Source of the DNA: Nageia nagi | Lineage: Eukaryota > Pinophyta | Direction of reading: 5' to 3' | Assembly (NCBI GenBank): GCA_050084985.1 | Contig: JBITNC010000002.1 | Coordinates: forward strand, 39,122,001-39,186,000 | DNA length: 64,000 bases | Shown here: positions 35,575-48,569 of the stretch, one piece after another | Layout of the letters: every line of letters starts with the position of its first letter | Numbering within the stretch: the first letter of the stretch is position 1 | Program-made: the position numbers and the translations under genes | Notes under the pieces: model-generated | What the model was told of the DNA's origin: nothing | Database searches by the model: none | What the model saw: only the letters and a program-made list of their open reading frames with translations

Positions 35575-35875
35575 TAAATCAAGAATAGAGAGTGAGAAAT
35601 TTGACAAAAAATGTTTTGAGTTATGTAAATTAATATGGAGGATCTTCTCATAGATAAATATTTTCGGTTTGTTATCTCTTATAAGAAGCCTGTTACTAAT
35701 TTCAATGAAGAATAGGAGAAGATGGACCAGAGAGCAAGGAGTTTCATTTAGTTGTATCTTGCTAATTTAGTGTTAATAAATATTTCTATATAAAAGATTA
35801 CAAAGGCCCTTTGGGAGAAGTTAGGGGCTTTGTATCAAAGTAAGTACCTAGTGAATAAAATCATCCTTAATAGAC
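35575..35875 (+). pseudogene. Ty1/copia gag fragment
   Basis: Across frame changes the + strand reads KFDKKCFELCK, MEDLLIDKYFRFVISYKK, EKMDQRARSFI, then LANLVLINIS, KALWEKLGALYQSKYLVNK. This is the UBN2-type gag of Ty1/copia elements of the Tnt1-94 kind, very close to the common family text. Sequence homologous to pol does not follow, so this is a truncated piece. A possible primer-site remnant (TGGTAGCTTTG) lies near 35530. Unlike other gag traces here it is still easily readable, suggesting a younger fragment. Confidence 0.75.
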
Positions 35876-36389
35876 CAAAAAGAGTTATTGGGGCTAGTTT
35901 TAAACCACCAACTAATATATTTTCCAATGATTATCCATTCATCACCTATGAGGCTACCACCAAAAGTCCCCTCTCTATAGTGATAGCTAATAACTATTAG
36001 TATATAGTACCATAAACCTCCACTTAATGTAAAAAAGAGGTAGTTATAAACCACCTATTTATTAACTAATTATGGAAGCTTAAATTGCCACTCAACACAC
36101 CTCATTATTCTTTTAAGTGCCTATTTTGGCTGTCACTTTATGCTTTTATGTAGAAATTTAAAACTATCACATAGTATTCACATTTTTTTAAAAAAAAGGT
36201 CATAAAAAAAGGTCATATAGCATGTAAGCATTCTTCTAAAATAAATGCTTATGAGATACATCATTTTTGGTTACCTAAAGCACTTGATACCAATCATAGT
36301 AAGCCTAGATATGATATTGTCCATGGCCTCTTGAAGGATGGCCCAATGGAGCTTACCATATGCAAATGATGAAAGATAAAGGGATATTG
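35876..36389. other. Unassigned spacer
   Basis: Sequence with scattered CCACC and GTTATAAACC strings. No coding or RNA feature recognised. Confidence 0.3.
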
Positions 36390-36680
36390 ATGATAAGTGT
36401 ACCTTATGATATAAAATGATCTAAATGCACCAACATAAGATCTAAAATAATCCAAATGGACCATCATATCATATGAAATGATCCAAGTGCATGATATTAT
36501 ATATGAAATGATACAAGTACACCATATTGGTTTGAAATAATGCAATTATACTATATGATATGAAACCAACATATCATATGAAATTCATCTAAGTACACCA
36601 TATGATCTAAAATGATGCAACTAAACCATATGATATGAAATGATATAAGTACACCATGTGATGCAAAATTATTCAAATAT
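36390..36680 (+). repeat. Degenerate repeat around CATATGATATGAAATGAT
   Basis: Roughly ten imperfect copies, about 22-30 bp apart, of ACCATATGATATGAAATGAT followed by a CAAGTAC-like end. Isolated copies also occur at about 37195, 37815 and 37845, and inverted copies near 37030, 38455 and 38505. The core CATATGATATG is itself nearly palindromic. Confidence 0.75.
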
Positions 36681-36729
36681 GCTCTATAGTTATAATTATT
36701 TCTTGAATGATTCAAATATAGTCTATAGT

Positions 36730-38660
36730 ATTGCTACCACAGCATTCAATTTACAAGCACCAAGTAGATATATCTGCACCTAAGAATCATTTTTGAAAAT
36801 TTGGAATGGAACATAAATCCTAATAAACATGTATGCAAAATATAGAAGATGCATGATATATACATAGTTTCATGGCTACAACAAGAATACCAACTTACCA
36901 CTTTTGTACTAGTTTTTTATACTTAGAAAATTTCTAGCTTAAATAGTTGCTTTCTTTCTTCAAGAAAATTTACGATTTGAATAGGTGGTTTTCTTCTTAA
37001 AGCTAGTTTTTGTAACATATGGTGTATTTAAATCATTTCATATCATCTCATAATTTATTTTGTAAAAATAATTTATTTTGTAAAAACATTCTCATACAAT
37101 CTAGGAAATGAAATATTCCACAAGTGATAAGTGATACAAGAAGAGGCATGAAGTAGAGGAGAGGAGAGGAGAGACAATACAAGGCAATTGCAACTATACC
37201 ATATGACATGAAATGATTTTTCGTTACATACATAGGTATAGATGAATAAAAATACTTTATACCATGTTTGGTAGGTCATTTTCAAGATAGCCTATAATCC
37301 ATAATATTCGATTTACAAGAACCAAGCACACACATGCACACTCCCAATTCAAGGTTTATATGTATTTTGATAGTGAAGTTCAAATCTCCCTCAAGATAGC
37401 CTACATTACCAAGTATATCAACAATTCATATATAATGATTAATCTTATAATTACATGATATGTAAAAAATGAAATACTATAAAAATATTTTAGTAGATGC
37501 AATTGTCAAGTGTAAAACTAGGTACATAAGCAAACACTATACTTTACAAAAGTGTCAAAAACTAGTCCAAAAGTAGTAAGTTGGAAAAAATATGCTTGTC
37601 ATAATCAGTAAATGTTTAATTAAAAAATTTAAATGATATGTTATCTTACCTCCCACAATAATCAAAATAAGTTATATTTCTCCCACAATAACCTATTCAA
37701 AACATCATAAATTAGATAAGTCAAGGTTAGTTGAATTTAAAAGATCTCAATAGATGTATCACCATTATGCTTCACATTGTTCATAATGTTACCACATAAT
37801 CAAACTCAATGCTTCAAACATATGATATGAAATGATGCAAGACCACCATATGATATGAATTATGGACTTTTAAGCAGATGTAGGATGGAAGGCCTGGAAT
37901 TTATTTGACAAGATGCATGATGCAAAACACAATTTTATTTTTTGTAATGTCTACAATAATTGCAAGATACCTACTAAAAAATGACATGTATGCAAAATTA
38001 CTTGTTAATGTGGAATGATACATGTTTCATCAATAACTATACTCATCCTCTTGGCATGCAACCTATCTTGAAGAAGCTCAATAAGATTCTAATATGCTCT
38101 ACAAGAACCAAGTAGACACATCCACACACCCAAGTAGCACATTTTGAAATAAATAAAATGAAAAATAAATTTTTATATACATGAATGTGAAATGTGGATG
38201 ATGAATGATGTATACATGGTCTCATGGATTGCAATGGTTGGAGGAAATGCAATTCATGGTTACAACAAGGATGCCCTTGAACTCTTATCTGATGAACCAC
38301 TTGGGAACCATATTTTTTCTATGTTTTCCTAATTATTAAAAGCATATATTTTCAAACTTATCATTTTTAGACTAATTTTTGACACTTGAAAAAGCTCTAG
38401 TTTGAATAGTTGCTTTCCTTCTCCAAGTAGTTTTTGGAGGATATGGTGTATTTAAATCATTTCATATCACATCATATAGTGAAAACCAAAAAATATTCAT
38501 ATCACATCATATGGTATATTTTGGCAATGAATTTTAAAGCTCCCTTAAGATAGCATGGATGACCAATAAGGTCAACAATGCATATATAATGATTAATCCT
38601 ATGATTGTAGGATATGTAATTCATAGATACAACAAAGATGTGCAATTCATATCATGTATT
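36730..38660. pseudogene. Scrambled PPR-gene fragments, both strands
   Basis: Minus-strand pieces near 36730-36795, 37285-37400 and 38045-38120 read YLLGACKLN, GYLEGDLNF plus CVLGSCKSNI, and LGVWMCLLGSCRAY. These fit the C-terminal E region of plant PPR proteins, where VWxxLLGACR is common. Plus-strand pieces near 37430-37520, 38205-38290 and 38565-38650 read YVKNEIL, MVSWIAMVGGNAIHGYNKDALEL and MIVGYVIHRYNKDV, which fit PPR motifs (VSWNAMIxGY). Blocks 36735-37045 and 38090-38475 are diverged direct copies of each other. PPR proteins bind organelle RNA. These pieces are short and broken and cannot make one. Confidence 0.55.
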
Positions 38661-38880
38661 TAAATCATTTCATATCACATTTCATAATTTAAATATAAGC
38701 ATAATAAGACTCAAATATGATCCAAAATTATACACAAATAATCTAAATATTCTCTATTATTTCACACATTGCTAAAATATTTCAAATATGTTCACCAATA
38801 CTGCTACAACATCGTATATTTTAATACAAGAAACAAACTTCTTTTTTGTGCCAAGAAATAAAGGATCCATATATATTTTA

Positions 38881-40800
38881 TTATAATGTTTTATAATCAC
38901 CACACCATATATATAACTTGATACCCACTTTATGGACTAGGCTCACATTGAATTTAAAATAATTTGGACCCAAAGGTATATGATGCACCATATCCTTAGG
39001 GCTTTCATTAAATAATATGGCTTCAACCACTACATGACTATTTGCAATTACTAAGTAAGATTTTCTATCATATTTGGAAGTTGATAATTTATAATCCCTA
39101 TATGAAAAAGTAATATCCCATATAAATACATTGTATAACATCTAATTCCATATTTTTAAACTTGAGATAATAGGGATTATACCATATCTGGTAAGCCTTG
39201 ATTAGTAGCTACAAAGCTATTTTTTGCACTTTGATCTACTTGGGTGTCATGTTTTGCATTGGTTTATGGAATTATGTACAAGGAATAATTACAATATAGG
39301 GGTATATAATATAACCATTTCAAATATAAAATCATAAAATACTAACAAACCTCAAGCCATAAAACTCAAATTCTCACATCATGCTTTTCTTTTTCATACT
39401 CTTTCCAAACAGTTATAATCTTTACTTCCCTATCATATTCAAGTATTTTCTTTATTTTTTCTATTTTGTTATGCATGTGGTGAATTTTTGATAAATCATA
39501 GTAGTTCATGATACATCTTCATTGATTCCTTGAACCCAAACTACTCTTTTAGGTCCTAAAATATAGGTAAGAAAATCCTTTGTAATATCTTGATTTATAG
39601 AGTTTGACCCAATATATGATATTACATCATTTTGGTAACATAACATGCATAGTTTACTTGTAACATGTTAGAAAAAATTGATAAAAAATTTATTTAAAGT
39701 TAATATTTCCAAGGGAATTATGATTTTGAAGTAACTTTTGGTGACATAGAAGATCCATCATTCTTTTTATGAATTGAAAACCACACAGATACCTTTGGTA
39801 GTGGAATATATGCATTTGGTAGCTCTAATTCTATAAGATATATAGTTGGAGATACATAAGGATAAATCATATGATAAAATAATATAGCATAATGGATGAT
39901 TATGATAAAATACCATTTCATACTCCAATTGAGCCTATATTTTATGATCAATAGTGTGCATGACATGTTATTGAGATATATTTTTGTGTCCCTTTACCTA
40001 GTTGTTTGTAACACAATAAATGAAATAATATAGTAATTAATTAGGGAGAGAAAGGTGACCTACAAAACTCACATAAATATAACAATGATATGAACTACCA
40101 TCACTTAATGCCTAGTACTTGCCTCAAAGTCATTGTTACTCCTACTTTTCACAAAAGCTTCTTAATTTTGTATTGGTAGATGAGGTAGGGGGTTAGTGAT
40201 TCTAAATTCATAATTTTCATACTTATCATAATGTAGTTTCACTATTATATATGTATTATCATGCAATAATTTTTCAATGGTAATAATTGTATAGTTCTTT
40301 ATGTTATCTATAACATATGCTTTTGCTACATCAAATCATTATCGTATTATACTACATTATTTATATATGTATTTTAAAATGGAAACTATGAAATTTTTTG
40401 GCTACTAAGTTACCTTAACCATTATCCAATACTTATTTTTAACATCTTTTGGGACTCATTTTTAATTCTATAGGTGATAGGGATAAGCTACCTCTCTATT
40501 ACCTCCAAAAAGATGAAAAGTGCTTGGCATTATTTCTAATGGGCTATCCTAACAAATTAGTCTTGATCTCTATCTTATCTTTATTGCTCCTTTTAAGTGT
40601 AAATCTTATGGAATCTCTTATTTTATGATGTGATGGTGTAGCATCAATATGTATATTGACATTTTCATCTTCATTACACAAAGCATTATCATCCTTATTT
40701 CTCAAAGCATTATCACCCTCATAGCCCAAAGCATTATCACCCTTATTTCCCAACACATTGTCACCCTTATTGCCCAAAGCATTCTCACTCTTTGTCGATA
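38881..40800 (-). pseudogene. Plant transposase (Ptta/En/Spm, Transposase_24-like) pseudogene
   Basis: Read on the minus strand. An N-terminal low-complexity part made of GNKGDNAL units (40777-40660) leads to IRFTLKRSNKDKIEIKTNLLG, a stop, then PIRNNAKHFSSF (near 40520-40560), like the GQPIGxNxxKLSSF box of this family. ITYRIKNESQKM follows after a frame change. Near 40120-40330 it reads AYVIDNIKNY, LHYDKYENYEFRITNPLP and EAFVKSRSNNDFEAS, which fits the conserved middle. The open stretch 39141-38881 ends with SPKDMVHHIPLGPNYFKFNV, like the C-terminal part. The family accompanies CACTA DNA transposons. No terminal CACTA repeats were found. Assignment rests on motif memory only. Confidence 0.5.
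40660..40790 (-). repeat. 24-bp coding minisatellite (GNKGDNAL units)
   Basis: Five to six 24-bp units encode GNKGDNVL, GNKGDNAL, GYEGDNAL, RNKDDNAL and CNEDENVN on the minus strand. Frame is kept through all units, which implies expansion while the sequence was still translated. Confidence 0.85.
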
Positions 40801-41411
40801 TGTGTTTTAGTACACCTAGGGTTTTGTCTTAAATAAACTAAATACATATACATATCTAGGTATGTATCATCTAAGCTATTTAGGTCAAATAAATATACAT
40901 AAATAATAAATAATGAGAGTATAGAAATGCAATAATAGAATAATGAATTACATTTATGTCAAGATGTAAAATGAATGCATGTACTAAAGAGATGGAATCA
41001 TGTGTAGGATAAATACTTGTGTTGATATTGAATCTATACATGATGAACTTGTCAAAGAGAGATGACCTTGATGTGTGAACCCCATGACCAAGAGTAGAAA
41101 GAATCCCAATGTGTGTGCTAGGATCCAAGAACTCAATGCAAGCATTTTATTAAGGTCCATCAATAAGAATCAATGATATCAGATACATTAAAAAGTCAAA
41201 CCAATAATATGATCACAAAGGTGGATGATAGATATTCACTTGAGTGATAACAAGATTCTAATCTCAATAGGTGGCATTTAAAAACACCAAAGTGTAAGGT
41301 ACAATATATCAAGTGGTAATATTGACATGCTTTTCCCAAGTTAGAGATACTTACATTTATATCAGGTGTGATATCACCACTTGACCCCTTATATGAAGGT
41401 GGAAGCCATAC

Positions 41412-41645
41412 TAGTGTACCTAACATAAAAATAAGAATAGAACCTAAGAAATATTTGATAATAAGGTAAAATATGACTAAAATATGATAAAGTGTGACTA
41501 AACATGTATGTAAAGTGACACTAAGAAATTTTAGTGTACCTAACATAAAAATAAGAACACAACCTAAGAAATATTTGATAATAAGGTAAAATATTACTAA
41601 AATATGATAGTGTGATTAAACACATATGTAAAGTCACACCTAAGT
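41412..41645 (+). repeat. Tandem duplication, 2 x about 120 bp
   Basis: TAGTGTACCTAACATAAAAA starts at 41412 and again at 41532. The copies run collinear to GTAAAGTGACACTAAG and GTAAAGTCACACCTAAG. A few substitutions and one short deletion separate them. Confidence 0.9.
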
Positions 41646-43149
41646 GGTACCATGCTAAGGGGACCTCTTTTAGGTGTAAATAAATGCCCCCCTTTGTAAG
41701 TATTATTAAATTGAATCTTGAAATGATATTATACTTACAAAGGAAGTAAAGATAAAGAGAAAAAAAATTTGATACTTCCCTAGTTTAGTTGTAGGAATGT
41801 CCAAATCATCAAGGAGTGATGATGTATGTTTCCCTCTTTTTTCTTTGGTTGTGAGATCAAATGGCTTACATGAAGTATAATCAAACAAGATCAAAGAATA
41901 AAATGCAAAAATTAGAGGACCCAAACATCAAACTTTCAAGCATATATGTGATTGTTAACTCTTAAAAAAATATAGCAATGGTAATAAGAGTAAACATCAT
42001 AAAATTTTATTACAAATGATGTAGTAGTTATAAATTAAGGATGAAATTAATATAATATGCAACATCATCTTGAGAACACCAAATATAAAAATATTTAATA
42101 TTTCATTATTATATGCATACATACAAGATTGTGATAAAGGTCTATTCACATCATCATGGTGTACATGCCCCATTCCTAGATGCAACATATGATTAATAAA
42201 CAACTAGCATAGTGATGGTTAGTTTAGACCCTAACCAAAAAAGGTGGCTCAAAGATGATACTTAACTAGCAAAGGTAACTCTAAGAGATATTTTATTTAT
42301 TGTTATAAGGTATATGCCTCAAATTGTTATATGTGATATAAAGGTGATGGTTAGTTTAGACATAATCAACAAAGGTGACTCAAAGATGATTGGTTTATTT
42401 TCAAACCATTCATGATTATAGTACCAATGATAATGTTATCATTATATTAATGAGTAATTTAGTCCTAATCACCAAACTATCCTAAGAAAATTGTTGGTTA
42501 GTTCCTAACCAAATGATCATAAAATAGTTATGGCTATTTGATGTCACCAACCAAGATATAATGTACCAAAAAATGAATAAGCATGATATAAGTTGATTAT
42601 AAATATCTATATTAAGGTAAGAGAGTATAAATAATACATATACTTACCTTTGATGAAATGTATGATTTGATACAAGAATGCTAGCATTAACATTGATGTT
42701 AGAACATGTGTGCAAGGTAGCATGGGTGTTGATCCTTGTTGCATTTCTAGGCTTGAAATTATTTTGATGTTGAGGACATATTTATGTGTAATATCTAATA
42801 TATAAGTTGAATTATCTAAGGAATCATCTGTATGACTAACTAAACCTATGTCATTGATCTATATATGAAAACTAACCTTATGTCATGTTCCCACTTGTCC
42901 TATCTAACCTAAATTATGCATTTTTGAAATGTATGGAGAATGCTAGCATGGGTACTAGGCTATATGAGAAAAAATATATATGTAAGAAGCTACCATGGAT
43001 GTTATCTTAACAAAATGGTGATAGAGCTAGGATCTTGATACAATACCATTGAACTAATGATTAACTAGAAGACAACTACTAAAACATGTATGGCAAGCTT
43101 CCCTAATACATAAATGGCTTTAGATTATTTGCATTGGTTGATAATTTAT
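41646..43149. other. Unassigned region with diffuse repeats
   Basis: No gene recognised. GATGGTTAGTTTAGAC followed by AAAGGTGGCTC/AAAGGTGACTC and AAAGATGAT occurs near 42215 and 42347, a loose duplication. This interval lies 3' of the T3 pol and would be its 3' region. I looked for a copy of the T1 accessory ORF here and found none. Confidence 0.4.
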
Positions 43150-46100
43150 CCACTTTTATATAAACTATTCATGTAATCTATATGCATTAATTGGACTTTT
43201 TTTTATGATGTATGGACCTATCCAAATTGTTTCAATCTTATCTTTAACTTATTTTTCAGCTTGTGATTTACAATTATTCTCCTTGAGCACTAGGTCACCC
43301 ACTTAGAATTATCTTGGTATAATATTCTTTCCATATGCTTTATTGGATGTTCTCTAATAAGATCTTATATGTTATAAGGAATGGATTCACTTTTCATCTA
43401 GTCCTTTTAGCTACCTCAATCTTGCTTTTTGTTATTCTTATCAATCAATGATGCTTTCTAGAGACACCTTAATGATGGTCTTTCTACTTCTAATGGTAAG
43501 ACTACCTCATATCTATAGACTAATAAAAATGATGTGCAACATGTAGTTGATCTGATTCTGATTCTATATTCCCAAAGTGCTTATATAAGTTGTAAATATC
43601 AATCTTTATGTGTTTTCTTGATTATTTTGCATATAATATTGATAATGGTTTTGTCGGTTTCTTTTGCTTATCCATTGCCTTATGGATAATATGTTGATGA
43701 GAATACTTTCTTGATTTTGAAGCTCTTACAAAATTCTCTTACTTATTTTCTTCTAAAATTCTTTCCATTATCCATGATTACATGAGATGGAACACTAAAT
43801 CTTGCTATAATATTTTTAGTAATGAATTTTATAATTTAAGTACCTTTTGATGATCCTAATGGTACAACTTCTACCCATTTTGTAAAGTATTAAATAGAAA
43901 CTAAAATGAATTTATGTCCCTCACTATATTTGGGGTTGATAACTCTAATTAAATCTAAATCCCAAATAGCAAAAGGCAAAGGAGATATCATTGTGGCTAA
44001 TTTGCTTGAAGGAGCATGTTTTAAGTTAGCATGCTTTCAATATTTTTCATATTTTTTAATATGTAAAATGTAATCCTTTTCCATAGATGTCCAATAATAT
44101 ATCTTATCCTTAAGAACTTATGAAAGATGAATTTACCTTTGAAATGTCCTTCATTTATGCTATCATGGTCTTATTGCATTTCTTTATTTTCTTTGATTTC
44201 ATTTAGACATCTAAGAAAAGTACCTTCAAATTATCTTTTGTAAATAATATTACCAATAATTATATACCTTGTATCTATGCATTTTAGTCTTCATTTGAGG
44301 ATTTGGGATTGACAAGAATCTAAAATCCTTCCTTTCTTTAGGTAGTTGTAGAAATCAGCATACCATTCATGTAATGGAAGAATAACACATATAAATGGCA
44401 CTTTCTTCAAGAATCATTTGTAAGCATCATCATCAACAAAAGAATAATTTATAACACTATTGATTTTGATAATAGTTTCCTTATCTTCAACTGAGATAGG
44501 TGTTAATGAAGTGTCATTACCCATAAAATCTATAAATCTATTATTGTTCCTTGAAATATTTTCAAACTGAATTTGTGTAAAGCACATTTGAACCAACAGA
44601 GCTACTAAGTCCTTATATGGATGCAATTTATTATTCTTTGTGCTGTAAACATCATTTATTTGATTGTTGAGTAGTTGTAAATCACCATAAAATCTCAACT
44701 AATTGATTTCAAGATTGATTATTTCCTTTAATACTAAGACCAAAGCTTCATACTTAGGTATATTATTGTTAGCTCATTCAAAATTTAACTTATAAGCAAT
44801 AGTAATCATACCACCTTTAGGAGATACTAGCATGATTCCTACCCTAGCCCCTTACAAATATTTGGGGCCATCAAAAAATAATATCCATGTTCTATCCTCA
44901 CATTGTTCAACTAGTGCTATAAGTTCATTTTTGTTACTATCTTCATCACATGGTGTTGCTACAAGCATATTTGCTATCACTTGTCATTTAACTACTTTTT
45001 GATATCTATATAAAAGATCAAACTCTTTTAGGTCCATTATCCATTTAGCTAGCCTTCCTTGTAATTATGATTTTGATAACAACTATCTCAATGGATCAAC
45101 TTTAGATACAATGAAAGTAGTGTTAGTGATCATGTAGTGGTTCAATTTCTATGTGGTTTAAACTATCTCATAACATAACTTCTCTATTGGCATGTAATTT
45201 ATTTCTACATTTTATAGTCTTAGATAAATAATGCATAGACCTCACCTTATTTTCTTTGTCAAGTTTCATAAGGAATGTCCCAATAGTATTTCTTGTAAAT
45301 AATATATAAAAATATAGAGGATTGGTATGATTAACTAGATGCATAATAGGAGGATTGAGCAATTAGCTTTTGATGTATTCAAATTCTTTTTGAAACTCAT
45401 TGGTCCATATGAACTAATTCCCCTTCTTGAGTAAGTAAGAGAATGGATCTATTCTATTTGCTATTTGAGACATGAATCTCTCAACTACTTGTAACTTTTC
45501 TTATAGAATTTATAGTTATCAAATATTCTTTGGTTGAGGAATGTCCATTATAGTTTTAACCTTTTTAGGGTCTATTTATATGTCTCTTCTAGACACAATG
45601 TAACTAAACAACTTACCACTAGATACCCCAAAAACACACTTTTTGGGATTTAGCTTCAAGTTAAATTATCTCATCCATTCAAAAATAAATCCTAAGTCCT
45701 ATATATGATTTTCCTTCTTAGTTGATTTGTAAATAATATCATCAACATATACTTCAATTGATTTATGAATAAGATCATGAAACATAGTTACCATAGCTCT
45801 TTAGTATGTTTCTCTTGCATTTTAAGGCCAAAGGGCATGAATACAAAATGAAATGTTCCCCAAGTTTTGGTGAATATTATCTTGTGCTAATCTTCTTTAT
45901 TGATTCTAATATGATTGTATCTTAAGAAGCCATCCATGAAAGACAACAACTCATGTCCTTCTATTCAATCCACAATTGTGTCAATGTATGGTAAAGGAAA
46001 ATTTTCCTTTGAGAAAGCTTTGTTTTAGTATTTGAAATTTGTATAACACTTGATTTATCTATTTGGTTTCAAAGCTAGAACAATGTTAGCAAACTAATAT

Positions 46101-46640
46101 GAGTAATCAATAGGTTCAATGAATCCTACATTGAGATACTTATTAATTTATTTCTTGACTAGCAAAGAATGTTTTAGGTGCATAAATATTCTTTTCTATT
46201 ATATAGGCTTGATATATTATTGTATTACTAAATTATGAGTCATAAAGGATGGACATAACCCTATCATATCATTGTATTCCCAAAAAAACATTTCCTTGAA
46301 TCATGTTAAGAACTATTTATATGCTTATTTATCTTCCCTAATGATTCTTGTTTTGATTTGAACAATCTATGACACCTATTATGTACCAATGTTTATTTCA
46401 ATAGGATTCTCATTCAACCATGGTATCTCATCATCAGGCTAAGAAAGGGTAGGCAATGCTTGCAATCCTACTATAACCTTTATATCCTCTCCAAAGTAAG
46501 CATCTTTATCAGCTTTTTTAACCTTGTAACTTTGTTATATTTTAATGATTGAAGTCATTGGAATTTTTGAGATATTCCTCAATACTGGTTGTATATTTCT
46601 TTTGAAATATTTTTAGGCACTCCAATCATGCCAATTTTGA
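43150..46640 (-). pseudogene. T3: Tat-lineage pol remnant (RT, RNase H, second RNase H, integrase)
   Basis: On the minus strand from 46640: DAYFGEDIKVIVGLQALPTLS and PDDEIPWLNENP (linker), then RT with FANIVLALKPNR, SFMDGFLRYNHIRINKED, MPFGLK and, after a frameshift, EVYVDDIIYKS, with both catalytic aspartates kept. First RNase H: open stretch 45362-45168 with MHYLSKTIK. Second RNase H: WILFFDG near 44870, then 44698-44414 with RFYGDLQLLNNQINDVYSTK. Integrase: GHFKG, KKYEKY (both zinc Cys of the CxxC pair now Tyr), WDLDLIRVI, VIMDNGKNF, and AKETDKT with Lys where the catalytic Glu is expected. Ends near 43150. LTRs were not located. Same lineage as T1 but a different, heavily decayed family member. 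Confidence 0.8.
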
Positions 46641-46689
46641 ACTATAAGAGCATATCAACATTGAGAAATAAGTTTTTTGCATTAAATCA

Positions 46690-47625
46690 TTGTGAATGCC
46701 CTAATAGGTATGTATGGAAAATGTGGAAGAATACATAAGGCCTTAGAATTGTATAACAAGATACATGTAAAGATAGTTTCATGGAATGCAATAATCATAT
46801 AATATGCATAAAATTGGTTTTCTAAAAAGGCTCTATAGACTTTTTAGCAAATGTAATTATCATATGTAAAGCCAAACTTTGTAATCTTTTTGAGTATTCT
46901 TCCAACATGTGCCACAATGGGAGATCTAGAAGAAGGTATGGACATCATTCAAAGAGTAGTTGAAAATGATTTTGCATCAAATGTTATGGTTATGAAATCC
47001 TTGATAGGTATGTATGTAAAATGTGGAAGAATACACAAGATCTAATAATAATTTAACAAGATCTAGGTATAGTTTAATGGAATGCAATGATAGTAGGATA
47101 TGCATAAAATTGGTTTTCTAAAAAGGATCTTGAGACTTTTAAGCAAATGTATTTATTATATGTAAAGAAAAACTTTATAACCTATACTAGCATTATTACA
47201 GAATCTACCACCACAAGAATTCTAGAAGAAGGTATGGATATCCATCAAATATTAGTTGAAAATTATTTTGCATCTAATGTTGTGGTTGTAAAACCATTGA
47301 TAGTAATGTATGAAAAATATGGAAGAATACACACAACTTGAGAATTATTTAACAAGATGTAGACATGGTTTTATAGAAAGAAATGATTGTAATATATACA
47401 TAAAATTGATTTTTTGAAAAGGCTTCAGATACTTTTAAGAAGATGCAATTATGGATGTGTGTACTTGGTCCTTGTAAATTGAATGTTATGTTTCATGTAG
47501 GCTATCTTGAGGGAGCTTTTAACTTGAATGATAAAATATTCATAAACCCTAAATTGGGTGTATAGATGTGTGTACTTGATACTTGTAAATTTAATATTAT
47601 AATTTGTGTAGGCTATCTTGAGGCA
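46690..47625 (+). pseudogene. PPR protein pseudogene, three ~300-bp modules and an E-like end
   Basis: The + strand reads VNALIGMYGKCGRIHKALEL, then VSWNAIII with stops, an LxxCATMGDLEEGMDI segment, SLIGMYVKCGRIHK, WNAMI, then the open stretch 47147-47341 with RILEEGMDIHQILVEN and PLIVMYEKYGRIHTT. These are PLS-type PPR motifs (ALIDMYAKCG, VSWNAMI). The module repeats with a period of 300 and 296 bp (anchors ATGTGGAAGA at 46721 and 47021, ATATGGAAGA at 47317). At 47500-47620 GYLEGAFNL and CVLDTCKFNI resemble the E region. Stops and frameshifts are frequent. The gene abuts the 5' end of T3 pol, so T3 may have truncated it. Confidence 0.7.
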
Positions 47626-48569
47626 TGGAGGTGATAATTTATCAATTTACCACTTAATTATATCAATCTATGGTAGGTGTCTTCAACTATATGCAATTGA
47701 ATCTCTATTTATTTCCTTGTTTCTCTATCAAAATTAACACACTATAAAGCATTTCTTACAAAAATTGAGATAAAACTAAATTCATATGGAAACAAAATAA
47801 TCTTGATAACAAATAATAAATAGATTTAACTTATTCTAACTAAGAAACACTTGTTAGTTAGAGTGGGCCTTCCTCTTTCCAATAAAACTTTCAACACAAA
47901 TTATAGATCTAAATTCAATGTGATACTTGTATTATTTTAGAGAATAATTACAACATTGTTTCTTAATTTACTAACTACCTAATACTTCTAAAATAAATAG
48001 GTATATATAATGAAATTAACTAACAAATATGATGGAATTCCTCCCAACATTTACATCATGATAAACATAGCATTTTTGGTTATCTAGTGTTCTTGCTATC
48101 ATTTAGGAATGATAATGTTGTGAGTCACTTTACTACAAATGTGAAGTTCTATTCATAATATTTATCATCCTTAAATATCCCAGTTAACTATCCATGAATC
48201 ACTTAATATGCACCTAGCCATGATATGAAAATTATTCTAGAGCCTCTTCTATTATAATTCTAGAATCAAGTTCTTCTTTAGTAATGTCTATCATTTTAGA
48301 GTTTCCACAAATTTAGGAATCTTGTAAAATTTAAGAGTTTCTTAAAATTTTAGAATTGTCATAAGTGATTAGCTTTAGATTCATGCCTAAACCATTTTGA
48401 TATCAACTCATAAAATTCTAGAGATATTATTCTAGAGCTCAATCAAATGGAATAAAACACTATCATTTTTATGAATTTTCTAGAAACCATTTTCAACATA
48501 CTTTATTCATAACAAAATACTAGCATTATATAACTACAAAACACATTAAATCACATAAATATATGAAAT
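47626..48569. other. Unassigned spacer left of C3
   Basis: AT-rich sequence with several ATTTTAGAATT/TCTAGA strings between 48230 and 48440. No gene or RNA recognised. Confidence 0.35.
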
